From contig CATZIC010000059.1 in assembly GCA_958419945.1 (NCBI GenBank), positions 1 to 12,683 on the forward strand: 12,683 nucleotides of DNA, in the 5' to 3' direction. The stretch is from an uncultured Clostridia bacterium. Lineage in GTDB: Bacteria; Bacillota; Clostridia; Christensenellales; Borkfalkiaceae. This document shows positions 1 to 6,526 of this stretch, piece by piece (position 1 is the first letter of the stretch; every line of letters begins with the position of its first letter). The position numbers and the translations under genes were made by a program. The notes beneath the pieces are model-generated. The model was given only the letters and a program-made list of their open reading frames with translations. It ran no database searches and was not told where the DNA came from.

Positions 1-629
1 AGGGCATTATGTTTAATTACGCAATGCCCACCACTTTCGAAAAGCCTATTTCCGACGTTTTGGCTTACAGCCTTAAAACTTTGGTAAAATACTATCATTG
101 CAACGAAAATCACGTCGACCAGGTGCTTAACCTTTGCATACAGTTATTTAAACAGTTGAGGGTACTGCACAAATTTCCTCGTCAGTACATGCGCATTTTA
201 AAGGTTGCGGCAATGCTTCACGATTCCGGCACCAGTATTAAGTACTACGACTATCAAAAACACTCGGCGTACATTATTCTTAACTCTGCGCTGTACGGAA
301 TTTCTCAAAGGGAAATCGTGCTTGCTGCGCTTGTAACTTCCGTTTATAAAAACGACGACTTTGCTATGAGCGAACTTGTAAAATACAAGGAATTCATTAC
401 CGAGGCCGACGTGGAAGTTATCCGTAAACTTGCTATCATTCTTCGTATTGCAGAGTCTTTGGACAGAAGCATGGCGGGCTCCGTAGCGGGACTTTCCTGC
501 GACATTTTAGGCGATTCCGTCATAATGAAAACCGAACTTAAAGGGGACGCTTCTTTGGAAATTAAAGAGGCAATGACCGCTTCACAAGACTTCAGAAGAA
601 TTTTCAAGAAGAACTTGGACATTTTATAA
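1..629 (+). CDS. ppx: Ppx/GppA-family phosphatase, C-terminal HD domain (5' truncated by window edge)
   Basis: This is the tail of an exopolyphosphatase / pppGpp phosphatase-like protein. The family hydrolyses terminal phosphates of polyphosphate or pppGpp with an N-terminal actin-like ATPase domain, which is not in the window. Counting from the ATG at position 9, the visible part carries the helical HD domain: MLHDSG (residues 69-74), the KHS segment (84-86) and the LRIAESLDRS segment (145-154), all typical of the Ppx C-terminal domain. The ATG at 9 is unlikely to be the start, because the frame is open to the window edge and the family is usually around 300-510 residues with this domain last. 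The gene ends in TAA at 627-629 and is followed by a hairpin terminator. Family assignment is firm. Whether it prefers polyphosphate or pppGpp cannot be told from this part. Confidence 0.88.
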   Translation, partial: GIMFNYAMPTTFEKPISDVLAYSLKTLVKYYHCNENHVDQVLNLCIQLFKQLRVLHKFPRQYMRILKVAAMLHDSGTSIKYYDYQKHSAYIILNSALYGISQREIVLAALVTSVYKNDDFAMSELVKYKEFITEADVEVIRKLAIILRIAESLDRSMAGSVAGLSCDILGDSVIMKTELKGDASLEIKEAMTASQDFRRIFKKNLDIL

Positions 630-651
630 TAACAAAACTAAAATTAAAAAG

Positions 652-690
652 CCTGCAAGCGTAGGAGACCCCGGTGCTTGCAGGTTTTTT
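652..690. terminator. Bidirectional intrinsic terminator between convergent genes
   Basis: CCTGCAAGC (652-660) pairs perfectly with GCTTGCAGG (676-684) around a 15-nt loop. Six T follow on the plus strand (685-690). On the minus strand the same hairpin is followed by CTTTTTAATTTT (read from 651 down to 640). It can therefore end both the phosphatase transcript and the leftward transcript from 949/2008. Confidence 0.85.
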
Positions 691-700
691 ACGATTACAG

Positions 701-949
701 TTAAAATAATTTTTTCATTTGTTTCCTAGTAGTTAAAAACTTTACTAATGATACAATGAAAAAACACAGTGATATAAAAAATAAATTCGTTGATATTGGA
801 ATGGATATTACAACTAAAATGTATCCGGGATTTGAATTACCTAATATAATATTTACTATCGGCATAACAGTAAATACGCAGAAAAGTATGAAAACTATAA
901 TAAAAAGTATAGAACTTATTATCAAAAGACCAGAATATTTGTTATTCAT
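701..949 (-). CDS. Small hypothetical membrane protein, two predicted transmembrane helices
   Basis: An 82-residue protein of unknown function. Two long hydrophobic stretches (about residues 8-36 and 43-71) are separated by a short GNSNPG-type turn and followed by a basic tail (TTRKQMKK), which suggests a hairpin membrane protein with a cytoplasmic C-terminus. Support for it being real: an AAAGGGG ribosome site 8 nt before the ATG, a position 45 nt downstream of the DUF1508 gene on the same strand with no terminator between, and a bidirectional terminator just past its stop. Against it: no recognised family and a much higher AT content than its neighbours. An 80-codon plus-strand frame (756-998) overlaps it but has no ribosome site. 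It may be a recent or lineage-specific gene. Confidence 0.55.
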   Translation of the reverse strand: MNNKYSGLLIISSILFIIVFILFCVFTVMPIVNIILGNSNPGYILVVISIPISTNLFFISLCFFIVSLVKFLTTRKQMKKLF

Positions 950-994
950 TTTAAATGCCCCTTTTTTTATTAGGACCCTTTTTTTATCGTTATT

Positions 995-2008
995 TTAGTC
1001 GTTATCTTTTTTTACTTCCAAAACGGCGGTTTTTGCAAATCTTTTAACAGATTCTATTGCACTTTCGCAAACCGCTTTCGTGGAATACCCTTCGGAAATG
1101 CATAAAAGCCTTGTCGAAGAAGAGTAAAGTTTGAAAAAGAAATTGCCGTTTTTGTCTACTGAAATTGCGAAGTTGTTCTTTGCAATGTTATTTTTGACCG
1201 TTTCTATACCGCTTTTAATGCCGGATAGAGCGGTGTAACTTTCCGTTCTTAATAAAACTTCACCGTTGGAAGCAACGAGGTTTGCCGCGTACTTGCCGTT
1301 TTCAGTATAGATAAGCCACTTTCCGGCGTACTTTTGCGGTTTTTGGCTTGCGGTCTCACTTCTTTTCGGATAAAATTTTTCCGCCTTTTTAGGAGATTCC
1401 GCTTTATTATCAGCAGAGTTTTCCGTCTTGTTTTCGGTTTTTACCGCTTCGTTTTTTTGTTCGCTATCTTTAGCGGATTGCTTATTAACAGGCTTATAGG
1501 CGGACTTTTCTGTACTTTTTACTTCTTGAGCAGTGGTTTTTGTTTCCTTTTCCTCGGACTTATCGACCACGTTTTCAGTTTCGGGTTCCTTTACCGTTTC
1601 CACCGTATTTACGGTTTCGGAAGTTTCAGCTTTTTCGGATTCTTCTATGGTAACGGTGTCCTGCGTAACTATTTCTTCCGAAGGGGTTGCGTCGGTTTGT
1701 TCCGCTGCTTCAGGTTCTTCGGAAGCGGATTTTTCGTCGTTCATTAGTTTAATAGCTTCTTCGTTTTCCTTTTGGGTTTCCTCGTTTAAAGCAGGATCCA
1801 AGAAAAGCGCGTTTTGCGAGTCTGTGTAAGGAAGATTTGAAAGGGCTTCGGTTGCTTGCTTTAATTCCTCTTTATGCGCGCGTTTCCTTAATATGTATTT
1901 TCTTGCCAAAAAGATAACGAAAATCGCAACCACCGAAACAACTAAAATTACCGCCGTAACGGTGATAAGGGTTGGGTTATCCTTAAAATATTGAATTAAT
2001 TGAGTCAT
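995..2008 (-). CDS. Membrane-anchored tandem DUF1508 (YegP-like) domain protein
   Basis: A 337-residue protein of unknown molecular function. One N-terminal transmembrane helix (about residues 13-35) is followed by a basic stop-transfer segment (RKYILRKR), so the rest probably faces the cytoplasm. Residues about 75-225 are a low-complexity, Glu/Thr/Lys/Ser-rich and probably disordered linker. The C-terminus (about 227-330) holds two DUF1508 repeats: one around KYAANLVASNGEVLL (239-253), and a second around NFFFKLYSSSTRLLCIS (289-305). Each is followed by a helix ending in the SGIETVKNN- or SAIESVKRF-type segment. DUF1508 (UPF0339, E. coli YegP) is a small beta-rich fold with no agreed role. 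The start is set by AGAGGTGA (2015-2022), 6 nt before the ATG, and a good promoter lies just upstream. It is probably co-transcribed with the small membrane protein at 701-949. Confidence 0.85.
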   Translation of the reverse strand: MTQLIQYFKDNPTLITVTAVILVVSVVAIFVIFLARKYILRKRAHKEELKQATEALSNLPYTDSQNALFLDPALNEETQKENEEAIKLMNDEKSASEEPEAAEQTDATPSEEIVTQDTVTIEESEKAETSETVNTVETVKEPETENVVDKSEEKETKTTAQEVKSTEKSAYKPVNKQSAKDSEQKNEAVKTENKTENSADNKAESPKKAEKFYPKRSETASQKPQKYAGKWLIYTENGKYAANLVASNGEVLLRTESYTALSGIKSGIETVKNNIAKNNFAISVDKNGNFFFKLYSSSTRLLCISEGYSTKAVCESAIESVKRFAKTAVLEVKKDND

Positions 2009-2030
2009 TTATAATCACCTCTTATTATTT

Positions 2031-2059
2031 ATTTTATCTTATTTAATGGATTTAGTCAA
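2031..2059 (-). promoter_or_regulatory. Sigma-70/SigA-type promoter for the DUF1508 gene
   Basis: On the minus strand TTGACT (2054-2059) and TAAAAT (2031-2036) are separated by 17 nt. The predicted start near 2024 leaves a very short leader that just contains the AGAGGTGA ribosome site. Confidence 0.7.
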
Positions 2060-2073
2060 ATAAAAAGTGAAAA

Positions 2074-2105
2074 TTGTAGAGTTTTTAAGGATTTTGTGCT
2101 AAAAT
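2074..2105 (+). promoter_or_regulatory. Possible extended -10 promoter for the flavoprotein operon
   Basis: TGC followed by TAAAAT (2097-2105) matches an extended -10 element. The best -35-like hexamer, TTGTAG (2074-2079), is at a poor 20-nt spacing, so the call rests on the -10. The start codon is 32 nt downstream. It lies back to back with the minus-strand promoter at 2031-2059. Confidence 0.4.
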
Positions 2106-2137
2106 ACAGGTATATACGTTAAAAAAGGCGGTGAAAT

Positions 2138-3352
2138 ATGGTTCATTCCGTAATAATCGTAGGGGGCGGGTTCTCCGGCCTGGTGCTAATGAATAGATTT
2201 ATAAAAGAGGGGATAGACTTTCTGCTGTTTGAAAAGAACGACCGTTTGGGCAAAAAAATACTTGCCACGGGTAACGGCAGAGGTAACGTTTCCAATGAAG
2301 ATTTATCCTTTAATCATTATCACGGCAACAACCCTTCCTTTTGCGAGTACGCCATAAAAACCTACGATAATCGACATATAGCCGGATTTTTTGCGGAAAT
2401 GGGTATTATTTTGACGGCGGAAAACGGCAGGCTTTATCCGCTTTCCAAACAAGCAAATTCCGTGCTTGACGGCTTAAGACTTTCGGACCGAGACCAAAAA
2501 GCAATAGTGGGCGAAAAAGTTACGGACGCCTACTATAAAAACGGAATTTTCACCGTGATCGCAGGCGGACGGGAGTATTTTTCAAAAAATCTGGTTTTGT
2601 GCGTGGGCGGTAAGTCCTCTCCGAACTTCGGCACGGACGGCACTTCCTACGATTTGGCAAAAAAGTTCGGCCATAAAATCACGACGCTTTATCCATCTTT
2701 AGTTCAATTAACCACTGCAAAAGAGGATATAAAGGGATTAAAAGGCATAAAGGAAAACGCAAAAGTGTCTGCCTATTCAGGCAATACAAAACTTGCCGAG
2801 GCTGAAGGGGATATCCTTTTTACGGATAACGGAATAAGCGGAAATACAGTCTTTTATCTTTCCGCTTACCTTGTAAACGCAGCCAATGCAAGCGTTTCTA
2901 TTGACTATCTTCCGGGCGTTGATTTTGACGTTTGCAAACAAAGCCTTATTTCAAGGCGCAGCGCCTACCCCCATTTGACGGCGGAAAGTTTCCTGTCGGG
3001 GTTAGTGCATAGCAGAATAAGTTACAAAACGATTTCCGACCTTTTCGGCGCAGACTTTTTAAAGGTTAAATATAAGGATATCGACAACGATAAAATCGAT
3101 AAACTTATTTACAGGCTTAAAAATACCAAAATAAATATAAAGGGCAACACGGGCTTTTCTAACAGCCAGGTAACAAAAGGCGGTATCGATACTAAAGACG
3201 TATGCGCTACCACCATGGAAAGCAAATTACAAAAAGGACTATACTTTTGCGGAGAGGTTCTCGACGTTGACGGCGACTGCGGAGGTTACAACCTACAGTG
3301 GGCATATTCTTCTGCAATGTGCGCCTATATGTCGATTAAAGGCGAAAAATGA
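2138..3352 (+). CDS. HI0933/BaiN-like FAD-dependent oxidoreductase
   Basis: A 404-residue flavoprotein of the HI0933-like family (includes YhiN, BaiN). Seen directly: the FAD dinucleotide motif GGGFSG (residues 9-14), the acidic residue ending the second strand (FEK, Glu32), the family block GKKILATGNGRGN (38-50), and the C-terminal FAD-closing block GLYFCGEVLDVDGDCGGYN (367-385). Length is normal for the family. BaiN of Clostridium scindens has been linked to reduction of bile-acid intermediates, but most members have no proven substrate, so a bile-acid role is not implied here. The start is chosen by AAGGCGGTGA just before the ATG. One oddity is that the usual GRCN of the family block reads GRGN. 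It overlaps the next flavoprotein gene by 4 nt (ATGA), implying translational coupling. Confidence 0.9.
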   Translation: MVHSVIIVGGGFSGLVLMNRFIKEGIDFLLFEKNDRLGKKILATGNGRGNVSNEDLSFNHYHGNNPSFCEYAIKTYDNRHIAGFFAEMGIILTAENGRLYPLSKQANSVLDGLRLSDRDQKAIVGEKVTDAYYKNGIFTVIAGGREYFSKNLVLCVGGKSSPNFGTDGTSYDLAKKFGHKITTLYPSLVQLTTAKEDIKGLKGIKENAKVSAYSGNTKLAEAEGDILFTDNGISGNTVFYLSAYLVNAANASVSIDYLPGVDFDVCKQSLISRRSAYPHLTAESFLSGLVHSRISYKTISDLFGADFLKVKYKDIDNDKIDKLIYRLKNTKINIKGNTGFSNSQVTKGGIDTKDVCATTMESKLQKGLYFCGEVLDVDGDCGGYNLQWAYSSAMCAYMSIKGEK

Positions 3353-4854
3353 TTACTATTAACCTGTCCCCGTACGACGAGGAAGCCTGCGTTTTTGAAA
3401 AAGCGGCCAAGAAATTAGGCGTTAAAAAAGAGGACGTAAGAATAATCAAAAAGTCCATTGACGCACGCCATAAAAACGATATAAAAATTATATATAACGT
3501 CGGAGTAAAAGAGGAAATTCGGCGTGAATACGAAAAAATCCACACCGACGAAAAAGTTGTAATCGCAGGCGCAGGGCCGGCGGGACTTTTTTGTGCTTTA
3601 TATTTAGCAAGATACGGCGTAAAACCTATAATTTTCGAGCGTGGCGGCACGGTGGAAAACCGCACCGAAAAAGTCAACGATTTTTTGTCGGGCGGAAGCC
3701 TTGACGAGGAATGTAACGTGCAGTTCGGCGAGGGCGGCGCAGGCACTTTTTCGGACGGGAAATTAAACACAGGTATCAATAACGGGCTTATAGGCCAAGT
3801 TTTACAGGATTTTGTAAGCTTCGGCGCTCCGGCGGACATACTCTATCTTAACAAACCGCACATAGGTAGCGACAAGCTAAAACAAACTGTTATAAACCTT
3901 CGTAAGGAAATAGAAAGGCTTGGCGGCAGGTTCTTTTTCAATACAAAAATCGAGGACTTTCGTTTTCATAACGGAAAAATAAAATCGGTTATTGCGGGCG
4001 GAAAGGAATATGAAGCCACACGCTTGGTGTTAGCAATAGGCCATAGCGCAAGGGACACCTTTAAACGCCTTTACGAACTCGGTTTTTCAATGGAAAGTAA
4101 GGAATTTGCGGTAGGACTAAGGGTGGAACAGTTGCAGTCGGTTATAGACGAGGACAGGTACGGAAAATTCCACACCTTAAAAACCCTTCCGCCGTCCGAC
4201 TATAAACTCGTAAGCCACGCATCGGATCGTAGCGTTTTTACCTTTTGCATGTGTCCGGGCGGCGTGGTTATTCCCGCGGCAAGCGAAAGGGGCGGTGTGG
4301 TCGTAAACGGCATGAGTAACTATTTAAGGGACGGCAAAAACGCCAACAGCGCCGTCATTGCGCAGGTAAGAAAAAGCGACTTTGTATCTACTAATCCGCT
4401 TTCCGGCGTGGACTTTCAAAGGATGCTTGAGCGTAACGCTTTTTTTGCGGGCGGAAGCAATTATTGCGCCCCCGCAGAACTTTGCGAAGACTTTATAAAA
4501 GGCAATAATCCAACCTCGATAAATGGCGTTTATCCGACCTATAGCCGAGGATTTACCATTACGACGCTTGATAAAATCTTCCCGAAAGATATCACGGAAA
4601 GCCTTAAAAAGGGGCTTAGCGATATGGACCTTAAAATTAAAGGGTTTGCCTCAAACGGAGCTGTTTTGACGGGCGTTGAATCTAGAACTTCTTCCCCGAT
4701 AAGGATTTTAAGAAAGGAAAATTCAGAAAGCGTAAGCCACGGCGGAGTGTATCCTTGCGGCGAAGGTTGCGGATACGCAGGCGGCATAACCAGCGCTTCC
4801 GTGGACGGCATAAAGGTTGCCGAAAGCATTTTTAATGATTTAAGACAAGACTAA
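3349..4854 (+). CDS. COG2509-type FAD-dependent dehydrogenase, uncharacterised
   Basis: A 501-residue flavoprotein of the COG2509 family (annotated in databases as uncharacterised FAD-dependent dehydrogenase). The N-terminal ~65 residues form the small alpha/beta extension typical of this family. The FAD site GAGPAG (74-79) and FERG (96-99) follow, then the strongly diagnostic GEGGAGTFSDGKL (127-139), and a C-terminal GVYPCGEGCGYAGGI block (466-480) that completes the FAD site. Family length is normal. The start overlaps the upstream stop as ATGA, and the ribosome site lies inside the end of the upstream gene (AAAGGCGAAA). The physiological substrate is unknown for the family. Its place between another flavoprotein and an ATP-grasp ligase suggests a shared pathway, but this is inference. 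Confidence 0.9.
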   Translation: MITINLSPYDEEACVFEKAAKKLGVKKEDVRIIKKSIDARHKNDIKIIYNVGVKEEIRREYEKIHTDEKVVIAGAGPAGLFCALYLARYGVKPIIFERGGTVENRTEKVNDFLSGGSLDEECNVQFGEGGAGTFSDGKLNTGINNGLIGQVLQDFVSFGAPADILYLNKPHIGSDKLKQTVINLRKEIERLGGRFFFNTKIEDFRFHNGKIKSVIAGGKEYEATRLVLAIGHSARDTFKRLYELGFSMESKEFAVGLRVEQLQSVIDEDRYGKFHTLKTLPPSDYKLVSHASDRSVFTFCMCPGGVVIPAASERGGVVVNGMSNYLRDGKNANSAVIAQVRKSDFVSTNPLSGVDFQRMLERNAFFAGGSNYCAPAELCEDFIKGNNPTSINGVYPTYSRGFTITTLDKIFPKDITESLKKGLSDMDLKIKGFASNGAVLTGVESRTSSPIRILRKENSESVSHGGVYPCGEGCGYAGGITSASVDGIKVAESIFNDLRQD

Positions 4855-4857
4855 TTT

Positions 4858-5718
4858 ATGAAAAAGTGTGCAATAATAGCCAACGGGTATTATCACGTCG
4901 ACTCTATGGTCGATCAGATAAAGTGTATTACGTTGGAACTTGAAAAACTTAATATTTCGGTTGACAGAATTTATACCGACAAACTTATTGCCTTCATATC
5001 GGCAGGCGGGGTCCTGTCCGCAATCGGTGAATACGATTTTATCGTTTTTTTGGATAAGGACCTTTATATTTCCTACCTTTTGGAAAAGGCGGGTTATAAT
5101 CTTGTAAACAGCGCGCGTTCAATAGAACTTTGCGACGACAAGATGAAAACCTATATAGCCCTGTCTTCGCACGGCGTTTTAATGCCCGACACAATAGCGT
5201 CCCCCTTAAACTACACGGATACCGAGGACGAATTTTACGTCGAGGTAGAAAGACTTTTTGGTTATCCCGTCGTTGTAAAAGAGGTTTACGGCTCTATGGG
5301 TAAGGGTGTACACCTCGCGAACGATCGTGAAGAATTGAAAAGTTTGCGTTCAAGCTTAAAACACGTTCCGCACCTATATCAGAAGTTTATCGGAAGCGGC
5401 GGAAGGGACGTAAGGGTTATCGTTATAAACGGCAAAGCCGTCGGCGCGATGGAAAGGATAAATAACACCGATTTCCGCTCCAACGTTTACCTCGGCGGCG
5501 AGGGGCATGCAATTCCGCTTACCGAGGACCTTCGCGCTATTTCCGAAAACTGCGCAAAGATACTGGGCCTTGATTATTGCGGTGTAGACATATTGCGTGA
5601 TGGCACCAATAACTACGTTTGCGAAGTCAACAGCAACGCATTTTTCAAGGAGTTTCAGGCGGTTACAAAAATAAACGTTGCAGCCCTTTTGGCAAAGTTC
5701 CTTGATGAAAAGTTTTAA
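4858..5718 (+). CDS. RimK-type ATP-grasp ligase
   Basis: A 286-residue ATP-grasp enzyme of the RimK/LysX kind. These join a carboxylate to an amine via an acyl-phosphate, often adding Glu or another amino acid. Seen: the entry helix CDDKMKTY (92-99), nucleotide-binding Lys141 followed by the glycine loop GSMGKG (145-150), GGRDVRV (181-187) with the conserved Arg/Asp, RSN (207-209) and GGEGHA (213-218), and the Mg-binding set around Asp244 and EVNSN (256-260). The family's usual acceptor-binding features cannot be read, so the substrate (protein tail, amino acid or cofactor) is unknown. It starts 3 nt after the flavoprotein stop with only a weak ribosome site, so it probably depends on coupling from upstream. 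It is the last gene before a 170-nt AT-rich gap. Confidence 0.88.
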   Translation: MKKCAIIANGYYHVDSMVDQIKCITLELEKLNISVDRIYTDKLIAFISAGGVLSAIGEYDFIVFLDKDLYISYLLEKAGYNLVNSARSIELCDDKMKTYIALSSHGVLMPDTIASPLNYTDTEDEFYVEVERLFGYPVVVKEVYGSMGKGVHLANDREELKSLRSSLKHVPHLYQKFIGSGGRDVRVIVINGKAVGAMERINNTDFRSNVYLGGEGHAIPLTEDLRAISENCAKILGLDYCGVDILRDGTNNYVCEVNSNAFFKEFQAVTKINVAALLAKFLDEKF

Positions 5719-5721
5719 AAA

Positions 5722-5775
5722 AACGATTAAAAAAGGACGAACTTTTTACAGTTTAAAATCCATTTTTCAATCGTT
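5722..5775 (+). repeat. AT-rich imperfect inverted repeat after the ATP-grasp gene
   Basis: AACGATT-A-AAAAA (5722-5734) pairs with TTTTT-C-AATCGTT (5763-5775) with one mismatch. A small AACT/AGTT hairpin (5740-5743 with 5750-5753) sits in the loop. It begins 4 nt after the stop codon but has no T-tract behind it, so it is at best a weak or RNA-end-protecting terminator. The rest of this gap (5776-5827) is AT-rich with repeated TTCAAAA and holds no gene. Confidence 0.35.
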
Positions 5776-5827
5776 CAAAATTCACACTCGAAAATAATTC
5801 AAAAATATAAATATATTCAAAATTAAG

Positions 5828-5856
5828 TTGCTTGTTTCGTCAATAAATGCTATAAT
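5828..5856 (+). promoter_or_regulatory. Strong extended -10 promoter for the hydrolase/Rho-like operon
   Basis: TTGCTT (5828-5833), a 17-nt spacer and a perfect TATAAT (5851-5856) preceded by TGC (5848-5850). The predicted start is near 5863, leaving a leader of about 26 nt with AAGGGGAG (5879-5886) as ribosome site. Confidence 0.8.
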
Positions 5857-5888
5857 ATGACAATAAGCGACTTTTTTTAAGGGGAGTT

Positions 5889-6518
5889 ATGAAAATAAGT
5901 TATTTAGGCCATTCCTGCTTTTTTATAGAAGGAAAATATTCCGTTGTTACCGACCCATATCAAGACATCGGTTATCCCCTTAAAAGGGTAAAATGCGATT
6001 TCGTTTTGTCCTCGCACGATCACTTCGACCACAACGCCGTTAAGGAAGTTGACTACGATACGGCAGTAACTTTTGCTACGCCCGTAAGTTTGGCAAGCGA
6101 CGTAAATTTAACCGCAATCGATAGTTTTCACGACGAGTGTTTGGGCAAAAAGCGTGGCAAAAACCGCATCTATAAGTTTACCGTTGACGGCGTAAGGTTT
6201 ACACACCTTGGCGACCTCGGGGAAAAGTTTTCTAATAGCCTTGTGGAAAAAATCGGAGAAACCGACGTTTTGTTTATTCCGGTCGGCGGCGTTTATACCA
6301 TTGATTGTAAAGAAGCGGCGCTTTTTGCAAAAGCGATAGCTCCTAAAATCGTTATTCCCATGCATTATAAAACCCCACGCTCCACGGTGGGAGTAGGCGG
6401 CTACGAAGAATTTATCAAGGAATTTTCTACGGTGAAGTTTTTGCCGAGGGAGGCTATGATTCCCAACAAACTTCCCGAAGATCTTTCCGTCTATGTTTTC
6501 GACAGTAAGGACTTTTAA
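5889..6518 (+). CDS. UlaG-like metallo-beta-lactamase-fold hydrolase
   Basis: A 209-residue MBL-fold protein resembling the UPF0173/UlaG-like group. Metal ligands are all visible: HDHFDH (His43-Asp44-His45-Phe46-Asp47-His48), His106 with Asp109 in FTHLGDLG, and His159 in IPMHYKT. The N-terminal YLGHSCFFIEG and TDP (21-23) segments and the IPVGG loop (130-134) are typical of this subgroup, so the enzyme should be active as a hydrolase, probably with two metal ions. The substrate is unknown. Members act on sugar lactones, phosphodiesters or N-acyl compounds, and many are uncharacterised. The start is fixed by AAGGGGAG 2 nt upstream of the ATG region and the promoter just before it. It is 8 nt from the Rho-like gene, whose ribosome site AAGGTGA overlaps this gene's stop codon, so the two are one transcription unit. 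Confidence 0.88.
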   Translation: MKISYLGHSCFFIEGKYSVVTDPYQDIGYPLKRVKCDFVLSSHDHFDHNAVKEVDYDTAVTFATPVSLASDVNLTAIDSFHDECLGKKRGKNRIYKFTVDGVRFTHLGDLGEKFSNSLVEKIGETDVLFIPVGGVYTIDCKEAALFAKAIAPKIVIPMHYKTPRSTVGVGGYEEFIKEFSTVKFLPREAMIPNKLPEDLSVYVFDSKDF

Positions 6519-6526
6519 GGTGAATT

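Noticed and set aside
9..11. ATG as true start of the Ppx/GppA-type gene
   Set aside because: The frame is open to the window edge and only the C-terminal domain of the family follows. The real start is upstream.
756..998. 80-codon plus-strand frame opposite the small membrane protein
   Set aside because: No ribosome site before its ATG, no family, and it runs against a minus-strand gene with a ribosome site and terminator.
1334..1829. Two plus-strand open frames (137 and 98 codons) opposite the DUF1508 gene
   Set aside because: They mirror the Glu/Thr-rich linker, giving biased Phe/Arg or Ser/Val composition. They have no ribosome site or family likeness.
3336..3839. 167-codon minus-strand frame inside the COG2509 gene
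   Set aside because: It lies wholly within a strongly conserved flavoprotein coding region and has no recognisable domain.
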